From DATAXV01 sp036272915 (GTDB lineage Bacteria; Chloroflexota; Dormibacteria; Dormibacterales; Dormibacteraceae): a stretch of 35,581 nt of DNA. Below the pieces are notes generated by a model. It did no database searches. It saw only the letters and a program-made list of their open reading frames with translations, and was not told the DNA's origin. The DNA lies in contig DATAXV010000133.1 in NCBI GenBank assembly GCA_036272915.1, forward strand, positions 1-35,581. The letters run 5' to 3'. This document shows, in pieces, positions 25,137-32,063 of the stretch (its first letter is position 1; each line of letters starts with the position of its first letter). The position numbers and the translations under genes were made by a program.

Positions 25137-26249
25137 TTGGACGAGAGCGGGATCGAGCCGGTCGCAGTCGGCGTGCTCGGCTGCGGGGTCATCAGCGAGG
25201 CCTACCTGACCACCATGAGGAGGTTGGGTGAGCTGCGCGTCATCGCCTGCGCCGACCTCGACGCCGACCGCGCGGCGTCCGCGGCGGAACGGCACGGGAT
25301 CCGCGCCCTCACCGCCGAGGAGATGCTCTCCGACCCAGGGATCGAGCTCGTCGTCAACCTCACCCCGGCGACCGCGCACCTGCCGACCAACCTGGCCGTG
25401 CTCGAGGCCGGGAAGCATCTCTATTCGGAAAAGGCGCTCGCCCCCAGCGCGCGGGAGGCGCGCCAGATCCTGGATCTCGCCGAGGCGCGCGGGCTGACCG
25501 TCGCCTGCGCCCCCGACACCGTGCTGAGCGCCCCCGCCCAGGCCGCTCGGCGCCTGGTCGCCGAGGGTGCGATCGGGGAGCCCGTCTGCTCCGCGATCCA
25601 GTTCTTCTCCCGCGGACCCGGCAACGCCGCCAACGCGGCGCCCTTCTACCGACGGGGGGGCGGACCGCTCTTCGACATGGGCCCCTACTACCTGACCTCG
25701 CTGGTGAACATGCTCGGCCCGGCCCGGCGCGTGACCGGGAGCGACCGCGTCCTCTTCCCGCACCCCGCCCATTACGAGGGGCCGCCGCTGCGGATAGAGA
25801 TGCCGACGCTCTCGATCGGCGCCGTCGAGTTCGCCGGCGGGGCGATGGTCAGCGTCGTCTTCGCCTGGGGCCTCCAGGGCACGCTGCCCCCCGGGATCAC
25901 GCTCTTCGGGTCGGAGGGGGTCCTGGAGATGCCCGATCCCAACCGCTTCGACGGTTCGCCACGGCTCCGCCGCCACGACCGGCGCGACTGGCGGGAGCTG
26001 CCGGTCCGCGCCGAGCGCCGGCCCTGGGATCTGGGCAACATCCGCGGCGTCGGCGTCGCCGAGATGGCGACCGCCCTCCGCTCGAACCGCCGGCCGGCCG
26101 CCGACGCCGCGACCGCGGCCCACGTCGTCGACATCATGGCCGCCGTGGTGGCCGCCGGGGAGGCGGGGCACCACATCGAGCTCGAGACCACCTGCGCGCC
26201 GGCGCCGCCGCTCGAGCGCGGCGTCGAGGAGGTGCTGGCCTGGCGATGA
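25137..26249 (+). CDS. Gfo/Idh/MocA-family oxidoreductase (first)
   Basis: A 370-residue NAD(P)-dependent dehydrogenase for a sugar or cyclitol. The N-terminal Rossmann fold has VGVLGCGVISEAYL, and YSEKALAPSAREARQI is the EKP-type motif with alanine in place of proline. The C-terminal alpha/beta domain has GGGPLFDMGPYYLTSLVNMLGP, matching the family's typical GGG-x2-D-x-G-x-H/Y region. Start: TTG at 25137 with AGGAGGAGG about 8 bases upstream; no ATG fits. It heads a plus-strand pair with the paralogous gene at 26316. Substrate not determinable. Confidence 0.92.
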   Translation: MDESGIEPVAVGVLGCGVISEAYLTTMRRLGELRVIACADLDADRAASAAERHGIRALTAEEMLSDPGIELVVNLTPATAHLPTNLAVLEAGKHLYSEKALAPSAREARQILDLAEARGLTVACAPDTVLSAPAQAARRLVAEGAIGEPVCSAIQFFSRGPGNAANAAPFYRRGGGPLFDMGPYYLTSLVNMLGPARRVTGSDRVLFPHPAHYEGPPLRIEMPTLSIGAVEFAGGAMVSVVFAWGLQGTLPPGITLFGSEGVLEMPDPNRFDGSPRLRRHDRRDWRELPVRAERRPWDLGNIRGVGVAEMATALRSNRRPAADAATAAHVVDIMAAVVAAGEAGHHIELETTCAPAPPLERGVEEVLAWR

Positions 26250-26315
26250 GGACGTCGGTCGTGGACCGGTCTGGCGGCGCCGCCGAGAGCGGCGACCGCA
26301 CGAGGGGAGGACACC

Positions 26316-27398
26316 ATGGAAGGAGCGCTTGAGCGCACGGAACCGATCCGCCTCGGTTACGTCGGCTGCGGCTTCATGGCCCAGGCCGTGCACCTGCCCA
26401 ACTTCTCGACCCTGTCCGGGTGCCGGCTGCTGGCGCTGGCCGAGGTCCGCCCCGGCCTCGCCCGGGCCGTCGCCGAGCGCTTCCGGATCGAGCGGATCTA
26501 CTCCAGCCACCTGGAGCTGGCCGAGGATCCCGACATCGAGGCGGTGGGGGTGTCGGCCGGCTTCGGCCAGCAGGGCGAGATCGCGGCCGACCTGCTGCGC
26601 TCGGGCAAGCACGTCTTCATGGAGAAGCCGATGGCGGTCTCCGTGGCCCAGGCCGAGCGGCTGCTCGAGGCGGCCAGCCAGGGCGGCGCCAGGCTGATGG
26701 TCGGCTACATGAAGCGCCACGACCCGGGCAACGTCCTCGCCCGCGAGACCATCGCCCGCTGGCAGGCGGAGGGCGACGCCGGCGACGTCGTCTACGCGCG
26801 CAACCACGGCTTCTGCGGCGACTGGCTGTCGCGGCTCGACCGCAGCTCGCTGATCTCGACCGACGAGCCGATGCCGCAGGCGACGGTCGACGACCTCCTG
26901 CCCGACTGGCTGCCGGCCGAGCAGCGCAGCGGCTACGTCGGCTACCTCCAGCAGTACACGCACAACATCAACCTGCTCCGCTACCTGCTCGGGGCCGGCG
27001 ACGAGGTGGCGGTGCGCAGCACCGATCTCGACGCCGACGGCATCCGCGGCCTAGTCGTCCTCGACGCGGGCGGCGTGCGGGCCGTGGTCGAGAGCGGTGG
27101 GATCGCCTATCACGACTGGGACGAGCACACCCAGGTCTACTTCCAGCGCGGCTGGGTCCACGCCTGGTCGCCGCCGCTCATGGCCCGCGAGTCCCAGGCC
27201 CGGGTGGAGGTGTATCGGGGTGGGGAGGGGGCCGCCTTCACCCATCCCGTGCCTCCCGCCGGATGGGCCTACCGGGAGGAGGCGGCGGCCTTCCTCCGCT
27301 GCCTGCGCAGCGGCGAGGAGTTCCGCTCCAGCGGCCGCGACACGCTCACCGACGTGCGCCTCTTCGAGGAGATCTACCGCCGGCACCTCGGCGTCTGA
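26316..27398 (+). CDS. Gfo/Idh/MocA-family oxidoreductase (second)
   Basis: A 360-residue dehydrogenase of the same superfamily as the gene before it, but distant in sequence. The Rossmann motif is LGYVGCGFMAQAVHLPNF, the family motif MEKPMAVSVAQAERLL is canonical, and YMKRHDPG provides the usual lysine-containing catalytic stretch. The C-terminal domain includes QQYTHNINLLRYLLG. GAGGGGAGGACACC precedes the ATG. It lies 66 bases after the first dehydrogenase. Two such enzymes side by side often act in successive oxidation/reduction of one sugar (family knowledge), which fits the neighbouring enolase- and DHDPS-family genes. Confidence 0.92.
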   Translation: MEGALERTEPIRLGYVGCGFMAQAVHLPNFSTLSGCRLLALAEVRPGLARAVAERFRIERIYSSHLELAEDPDIEAVGVSAGFGQQGEIAADLLRSGKHVFMEKPMAVSVAQAERLLEAASQGGARLMVGYMKRHDPGNVLARETIARWQAEGDAGDVVYARNHGFCGDWLSRLDRSSLISTDEPMPQATVDDLLPDWLPAEQRSGYVGYLQQYTHNINLLRYLLGAGDEVAVRSTDLDADGIRGLVVLDAGGVRAVVESGGIAYHDWDEHTQVYFQRGWVHAWSPPLMARESQARVEVYRGGEGAAFTHPVPPAGWAYREEAAAFLRCLRSGEEFRSSGRDTLTDVRLFEEIYRRHLGV

Positions 27399-27407
27399 AT
27401 CCCCGAG

Positions 27408-27424
27408 CCGCCGTCCGGCGGCGG
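27408..27424. terminator. hairpin between convergent dehydrogenase and DHDPS-family genes
   Basis: CCGCCG-tccgg-CGGCGG (27408-27424) lies in the 27-base gap between two convergent stop codons and abuts one of them. It probably stops transcription in both directions. Confidence 0.5.
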
Positions 27425-27425
27425 T

Positions 27426-28400
27426 TCAGGAACCGGCTTGCGCGTGGTGGAGCAGTTCCTGGAGGGTCCGCTCCACCGCCGCCCGCTCCCCGGCGGGCAG
27501 GCCCGGCCCGTGCGGGTCGCGGGCGAGACGCTCGGGAATCAGGCCCTCCCAGGCGGCGGCCCAGAGCATTCGCTGCACGTAGCCCTCGATGGGAGCCCGG
27601 AAGGTGGCGGTGGCGAAGCGGTCGAGGCGCTCGGAGGCGGTGAGGAAGCCGGCGGCGTCGCCCGACCGCCATGCCTCCAGTGGCCGCAGCGAGAGCTCGG
27701 GCGCGGCGGCGGCGATGCCGACCAGGGCGGAGTCCGCGCCCCACATCAGGGAGGGGCCGTACATGCGGTCCTCGCCGGTGACGGCGAGGCGGTCCGGAAA
27801 CTCGGAGCGGACCAGCGCGATCACGTCCTGGCAGGTCATCGCCGAATCCAGCGTGGCCAGCTTGATCCCCGCCGTCTGCGGGATCGAGAGGAGCTCGCGG
27901 AGGAGGCCGTCGGAATAGGGGAAGCCGCCGGCCTCGCCGTGGAGGAGGAAGAGGAGGATGGGCAGGCCGAGCTCGGCGATCCGCCGGTGCAGCTCCAGCG
28001 CCGCCTCCTCCCGCCCGGGCAGGTGCCGCAGCGCCACCGGCGGGAAGACCATCAGCGCCTCGGCGCCCCCGGCCGCCGCCTCGGCGGCCGCGTCCATCGC
28101 TCCCCGGACGACCGCCGCCCGTGTCGCCGCGGTCCCGGTCGGCGCGCCGACGCCGGCGATGACGGGGACGCCGGCGGCGTCGACCGCCGACCGCAGCACG
28201 GAGCGCCTGCCCTCCCGGTCGAGGTAGGGGCCGCGTCCGGTGTGCGCCCAGACCGCGACCGCCGACACGCCCCGCTCACCGATGGCGGCCGCGTAGCGCT
28301 CGAAAGCATCGGGCTCCACCTCGCCCGCCTCGGTCATCGGCGTGAGCAGCGCCGGCACCAGCCGGCCGCGGAGGTGGTCGACGAGCTCGGATCGGTTCAC
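27426..28400 (-). CDS. DHDPS/NAL-family aldolase or dehydratase
   Basis: A 324-residue TIM-barrel protein of the dihydrodipicolinate synthase family, probably acting on a sugar acid (2-keto-3-deoxy acid aldolase or dehydratase) rather than in lysine synthesis. The Schiff-base lysine is K180 in TAGIKLATLDS. The N-terminus has LVPALLTPMTEAGEVEPDAF. The conserved tyrosine region (usually LYNxP) reads ILLFLLHGEAG, so that tyrosine is missing, and the GTTGE motif reads HTGRGPYL. Start: GTG at 28400, overlapping the regulator stop by 4 bases. Co-transcribed with the regulator and the enolase-superfamily gene upstream. The changed residues mean the usual chemistry may not apply. Confidence 0.87.
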   Translation of the reverse strand: MNRSELVDHLRGRLVPALLTPMTEAGEVEPDAFERYAAAIGERGVSAVAVWAHTGRGPYLDREGRRSVLRSAVDAAGVPVIAGVGAPTGTAATRAAVVRGAMDAAAEAAAGGAEALMVFPPVALRHLPGREEAALELHRRIAELGLPILLFLLHGEAGGFPYSDGLLRELLSIPQTAGIKLATLDSAMTCQDVIALVRSEFPDRLAVTGEDRMYGPSLMWGADSALVGIAAAAPELSLRPLEAWRSGDAAGFLTASERLDRFATATFRAPIEGYVQRMLWAAAWEGLIPERLARDPHGPGLPAGERAAVERTLQELLHHAQAGS

Positions 28401-29734
28401 GTGAGCTCTCTCCCTGCGCCGGTCAGGCGCTCGGCGACCAGCCGGTAGCGGCGGCGCGGCCGGCCCCGCTGGGGGGACCGGTCGGGGGGCAGGCGCCAGG
28501 CCAGCCCCTCCTCGGCGAGAGCGGTCAGTGCCCGGCGCGCGCTGCGCGGGCTGATCGCCAGCAGATCGGCGACCTCCTCGGCGCCGACGACGTAGGTCCC
28601 GCTCTCGGCGGAGTGGCCGAGGGCCCTGACCAGCCGGGAGAGCGTCTCCATGGCCTCGGACGTGGGCGGCGTCCGCGGCCGCGTGCCGGCCTCGGCGGCG
28701 GGGAGCACCAGCACCTGGCTCCCGTGTTGCAGCGCGAAGCCCTCCGCCCCCGCCTCCCGGGCTCGCGAGAGCGAGGCGCGGGCGCTGGCCGTGGCCTCCT
28801 GCGCCGTTCCCCCGATGCCGACGCCGACGTGGATGCCGACGCCGAGGGCATCCCTGGCCCGGTCCAGGAAGGGCGCGACCCGGAAGCCGCCGGTGCTCTC
28901 GGACAGCGCCCCGACCGTGGTCACGACCTGGAAGGTGTCGTCCCCGACCGGCTGCACCGTCGCTCCCATCGGCCGCGCCTCGCGGAGCAGGAGCTGGTGC
29001 AGCGAGAGGGCCAGCTCCTGCTGCCCGTAGAGGGGGTCGGTGGCGCTCGAGGAAGGCATCTGCACCAGGGCGACCGCGATCTGAGCGTCGGCGAGGTGGG
29101 TTCCGGCGCCCATCAGGGCGGCGGTGCGCAGGGCGGACCGGATCGACGCCCGCGTCGGCATCACGCGCAGGCTGGGGACCCCGGCCGCGTCGAGGCGCTT
29201 CCAGACCGAACGGATGCAGGTCACGGCCGCCGAGACCGCCCCCGAGCGCCACAGCTGCTGGTGGAACTCGAAGATGGCGGAGGCGGGCTCGCTGGCGCGA
29301 TAGGGGTGGACCCAGATGCGATCGATCGGCGCCCCGATCTCGGCGTAGGCCTCCTCGACCTCCTCGCGGGTCAGGGTGTCGATGCCGACCCGCGTCACCT
29401 CACAGATCTCCTCGGCCACGCCGCGGAGCAGGGTGCTGTAGAGGGCGGCGTCGTTCAGCGGGATGAAGGTGGCGGGGACGGTCAGGGCGCCGGACTCACG
29501 GGCGATGTCGTGGGGGAGCGGTCCGGTGAAGAGGCAGGCGTCCATCCGGCCCTGGAGCCGGCCCAGCAGGTCGGGCGTCTCGCGCTCGTCACGGTAGCCG
29601 GCGGCGACCAGCTGCCAGTCGCCGGTCGACTGGGGGGTGTGGCGCGCGGCCAGCAGCACCCGCTCGACCAGGTCGTCGGGGCCGATGACGGCGATCGAGA
29701 GGCGGGAGACGAAGCCCGCGCGCAGCGCCTCCAT
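28397..29734 (-). CDS. transcriptional regulator with C-terminal winged helix
   Basis: A 445-residue protein. The N-terminal half (about 1-200) looks like a ligand-sensing domain, starting LSIAVIGPDDLVERV. The middle (about 225-370) resembles a degenerate nucleotide-cyclase/GGDEF-like fold with GIHVGVGIGGTAQEATASAR. The C-terminal part (about 380-440) is a winged helix: VVGAEEVADLLAISPRSARRALTALAEEGL followed by the basic wing RGRPRRRYRL. The ATG at 29734 is preferred to one 19 codons upstream inside the previous gene; GGAGG lies about 11 bases before it. It probably senses a metabolite of the surrounding pathway and controls these genes (inference). I do not recognise a named family. Confidence 0.75.
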   Translation of the reverse strand: MEALRAGFVSRLSIAVIGPDDLVERVLLAARHTPQSTGDWQLVAAGYRDERETPDLLGRLQGRMDACLFTGPLPHDIARESGALTVPATFIPLNDAALYSTLLRGVAEEICEVTRVGIDTLTREEVEEAYAEIGAPIDRIWVHPYRASEPASAIFEFHQQLWRSGAVSAAVTCIRSVWKRLDAAGVPSLRVMPTRASIRSALRTAALMGAGTHLADAQIAVALVQMPSSSATDPLYGQQELALSLHQLLLREARPMGATVQPVGDDTFQVVTTVGALSESTGGFRVAPFLDRARDALGVGIHVGVGIGGTAQEATASARASLSRAREAGAEGFALQHGSQVLVLPAAEAGTRPRTPPTSEAMETLSRLVRALGHSAESGTYVVGAEEVADLLAISPRSARRALTALAEEGLAWRLPPDRSPQRGRPRRRYRLVAERLTGAGRELT

Positions 29735-29738
29735 CCGG

Positions 29739-30902
29739 CTACCTGCCTCCGCTGCCGGCGTCCAGCAGGGTGGCTCCCAGGCCCGGGCCACGGGGCACCT
29801 CGACCGAGCCCGGGCAGCGCTCGAGGTCGAGCCGGGGCGAGGCCAGGATGTCCGACTCGACCATCAGTGGACCGACCAGGTCGGCGGCGATGGAGGCGCC
29901 CGGCGTCGCCGCGGCGAGGTGGGCGGCGGCGAGCGTGGCCATGCCCAACTCGGGCATGCTGCCGACCTTGACGGCGATGCCCTCGGCCTCGGCCAGTGCC
30001 GCGATCTGCCGGGCGCGGTGGAGGCCGCCCACCTTCAGCACCTTGATGTTGAAGACGTCACAGGCGCGCTCGCGGGCCAGCGTGGCCGCGTCCTGGAGCG
30101 TGTATAGGCCCTCGTCGGCGGCGACCAGCAGGTCGAGCGCGGCGGTCAGCTCGGCCATCCCGCGGACATCCCAGGCCGGGAGCGGCTGCTCGACCAGGGC
30201 CAGGCCGGCGGCCTCCATCCGGCGGAGCGCGGGCAGGGCGGCCGCCCGGTCGTAGCCCTCGTTGGCGTCGAGCCCGACCTCGACCCCGGCGGGGAGGGCG
30301 CGGACCAGCTCGGTGACCAGCTCCAGGTCGCGCCGGGGGTCGATGCCGCCCTTGACCTTGATGTGCCGGAAGCCCCGCTCCGCCATCGCTGCCGCCTCGC
30401 GGACGGTGGCGCCGACATCGTCCAGGCCCACCACCCAGGCGATGTCGACGCGCTCCCGGACCCGGCCGCCGAGGAGGGCGGTGACGGGCACGCCGAGGAG
30501 CCGGCCCTGGAGGTCGAGGAGGGCGATGTCGAGGGCGGCCTTGGCCAGCGGTCTCCCCCGGATCGCGCCGTCCATGGCCAGATGCAACCCGGCCAGGTCG
30601 AAGACCTGTCGGCCGCGGACGGCGGGGGCGAGGTGGTCCTCGATGACCTCGCGAAGCCCGGCCAGGGTCTCGCCCGAGTAGGCCGTCATCGGCGTCGTCT
30701 CGCCCACCCCAGTCTCGCCGGCGCCGCTCAGCGTGACCAGCAGGCTGGTCAGCTCGGCGGTGCTCCCGCTGCTGATGCCGAAGGGCACCGTGTACCGCCG
30801 CCGGACCACTTCGATCCCGATCGACTCGATGCTGGCGTCCCCGATCGCGGCTCCGGTCCGGTCGGCGGGAGGGATGGTGTGCGTTGACACAGGCAGCGGC
30901 AC
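29739..30902 (-). CDS. enolase-superfamily enzyme (muconate-lactonizing / dipeptide epimerase-like group)
   Basis: A 387-residue enzyme. Catalytic and metal residues are in place: KVK lysines (K182, K184) after HI, metal ligands D212 (GLDANEGY), E238 (VEQPLP) and D263 (AADEG), and the distal lysine in NIKVLKVGG (K287). That pattern is the muconate-lactonizing-enzyme subgroup, which also holds dipeptide epimerases and o-succinylbenzoate synthase; the exact reaction is unclear. The GTG start at 30902 has no clear ribosome site, and a GTG at 30890 is an alternative. It leads the minus-strand trio with the regulator and the DHDPS-family gene, divergent from the flavin oxidoreductase. Confidence 0.87.
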   Translation of the reverse strand: MPLPVSTHTIPPADRTGAAIGDASIESIGIEVVRRRYTVPFGISSGSTAELTSLLVTLSGAGETGVGETTPMTAYSGETLAGLREVIEDHLAPAVRGRQVFDLAGLHLAMDGAIRGRPLAKAALDIALLDLQGRLLGVPVTALLGGRVRERVDIAWVVGLDDVGATVREAAAMAERGFRHIKVKGGIDPRRDLELVTELVRALPAGVEVGLDANEGYDRAAALPALRRMEAAGLALVEQPLPAWDVRGMAELTAALDLLVAADEGLYTLQDAATLARERACDVFNIKVLKVGGLHRARQIAALAEAEGIAVKVGSMPELGMATLAAAHLAAATPGASIAADLVGPLMVESDILASPRLDLERCPGSVEVPRGPGLGATLLDAGSGGR

Positions 30903-30968
30903 CTCAATATGTTGATACGGTTTTTAGGGCGCCATCAATAGGCGTTAGTAGTGACCAAAAGTTAGCAC
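30903..30968. promoter_or_regulatory. divergent promoter region with short inverted repeats
   Basis: An AT-richer gap between the enolase-superfamily gene and the flavin oxidoreductase. It holds TCAA-tatg-TTGA (30904-30915) and CGCC-atcaata-GGCG around 30930-30945. These are candidate operator sites, perhaps for the winged-helix regulator encoded at 28397. No clear -35/-10 pair was found by eye. Confidence 0.35.
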
Positions 30969-30984
30969 GGAGGAGGGAGGAGTC

Positions 30985-31965
30985 ACGCGCTTCGGCATCT
31001 ACCTGAACCAGTTCCCAGTGGCCGGGCGGCCGCTGACCGGCGATCTCAGCGAGCAGGCCCGGCTGGCCGAGGAGGCCGGCTTCGACTGGCTGGTCCTGGG
31101 TGACCGGCGGGCATGGGGGCCGGGGTTCAACGAGGCTCTGACCACGCTCGCCTGGCTGGCGGCGAGGACCGACCGGATCGGCCTGGCCACGGCCGGTCTG
31201 ATCCTGCCCCTCTATCCCCCCGTCCTCGTCGCCGAGGCGCTGGCCAACATCGACGTCCTCTCCGGAGGCCGGCTCACCGCCGGCTTCGTCCTCGGCTACC
31301 GACCGGAGGAGTTCAGCGCCTTCGGCGTCGAGCCGAGGCGGCGGGTGACGCTCTTCGAGCGGGGGCTCGAGGCGGTCAGGAGCCTTTGGGTCGACGGCCG
31401 GGCGGAGGTCGGCGGGAGCGAGGTTCGGATCGGGCCGCTCCCCCTTCAGCGGCCCCATCCGCCGATCTGGGGAGCGGGGCGTGTCGACGCCGCGATCCGG
31501 CGGACGGCGGCGCTCTGCGACGGCTGGACCAGCTCCTTCAACGAGGAGCCCGACGACCTCGCCGCCAAGATCCACGTCTACCGCGAGGCGGCGAGGGGCG
31601 GGGGAGAGGTCATCGTCTGCCGTGACGGCTTCTGCGCCGAGGGCGCGGGGAGGGCGCGATCGACCCTCGAGCCGCCGCTGCTCGACCTGCTCCGCGACTA
31701 CGCCGGCTGGAAGCGCGCCTCGGCCGACGCCGATCGCTACCGCGACCTGAGCTGGGAGACGCTCCGGCCGAGGCTGCTGGTCGGCGACCCCGACGAGTTC
31801 AGTGCCCAGCTCGGCCGCTACCAGGCGATGGGCGCGGACGGCGTGATCCTCCGGCTCCAGCCACCGCTCCTCGGCCACGCCGAGACCATGCGCTGCATCG
31901 AGCTGCTGGGCCGGGAGGTCCTGCCGCGCTTCCGGCGAGAGCGCCACTTGACGCCGCCACGTTAA
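30985..31965 (+). CDS. luciferase-like (LLM class) flavin-dependent oxidoreductase, apparent ACG start
   Basis: A 326-residue TIM-barrel flavin/F420-type oxidoreductase: FGIYLNQFPV first strand, EEAGFDWLVLGDRRAWGP, ATAGLILPLYPPVLVAEALANIDVLSGGRL-type core and LPLQRPHPPIWGAG. The conserved first strand begins right after codon ACG at 30985, and AGGAGGGAGGAG lies immediately upstream. No ATG, GTG or TTG lies between the in-frame stop at 30952 and GTG at 31018; starting at that GTG would delete the first barrel strand. So either ACG is used, the DNA has a T-to-C change at 30986, or the protein is truncated. It is divergent from the enolase-superfamily gene and probably belongs to the same catabolic island. 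Confidence 0.85.
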   Translation, partial: TRFGIYLNQFPVAGRPLTGDLSEQARLAEEAGFDWLVLGDRRAWGPGFNEALTTLAWLAARTDRIGLATAGLILPLYPPVLVAEALANIDVLSGGRLTAGFVLGYRPEEFSAFGVEPRRRVTLFERGLEAVRSLWVDGRAEVGGSEVRIGPLPLQRPHPPIWGAGRVDAAIRRTAALCDGWTSSFNEEPDDLAAKIHVYREAARGGGEVIVCRDGFCAEGAGRARSTLEPPLLDLLRDYAGWKRASADADRYRDLSWETLRPRLLVGDPDEFSAQLGRYQAMGADGVILRLQPPLLGHAETMRCIELLGREVLPRFRRERHLTPPR

Positions 31966-32003
31966 ACGATCTAGGTTTATTCTGGACGGCGTTAAGTTGC
32001 CGT
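31963..32003. promoter_or_regulatory. inverted repeats upstream of the beta-propeller gene
   Basis: TAAAC-N7-GTTTA (31963-31979), overlapping the stop of the flavin oxidoreductase, and ACGGC-N8-GCCGT (31986-32003) lie 60-100 bases ahead of the propeller gene. The first resembles LacI-type sugar-operator layouts. TTGACG near 31949 may be a -35 element. Confidence 0.35.
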
Positions 32004-32063
32004 TCCCCTGTCCGTAAATGGGGACCGTGTGGAGGTGGTGCGGCGCCACCGGAGGAGGGAGGT

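Noticed and set aside
27426..29252. 608-codon open frame joining the DHDPS-family gene to upstream sequence
   Set aside because: The portion upstream of 28400 is a shadow of the regulator gene in another frame; the DHDPS fold starts at the GTG at 28400.
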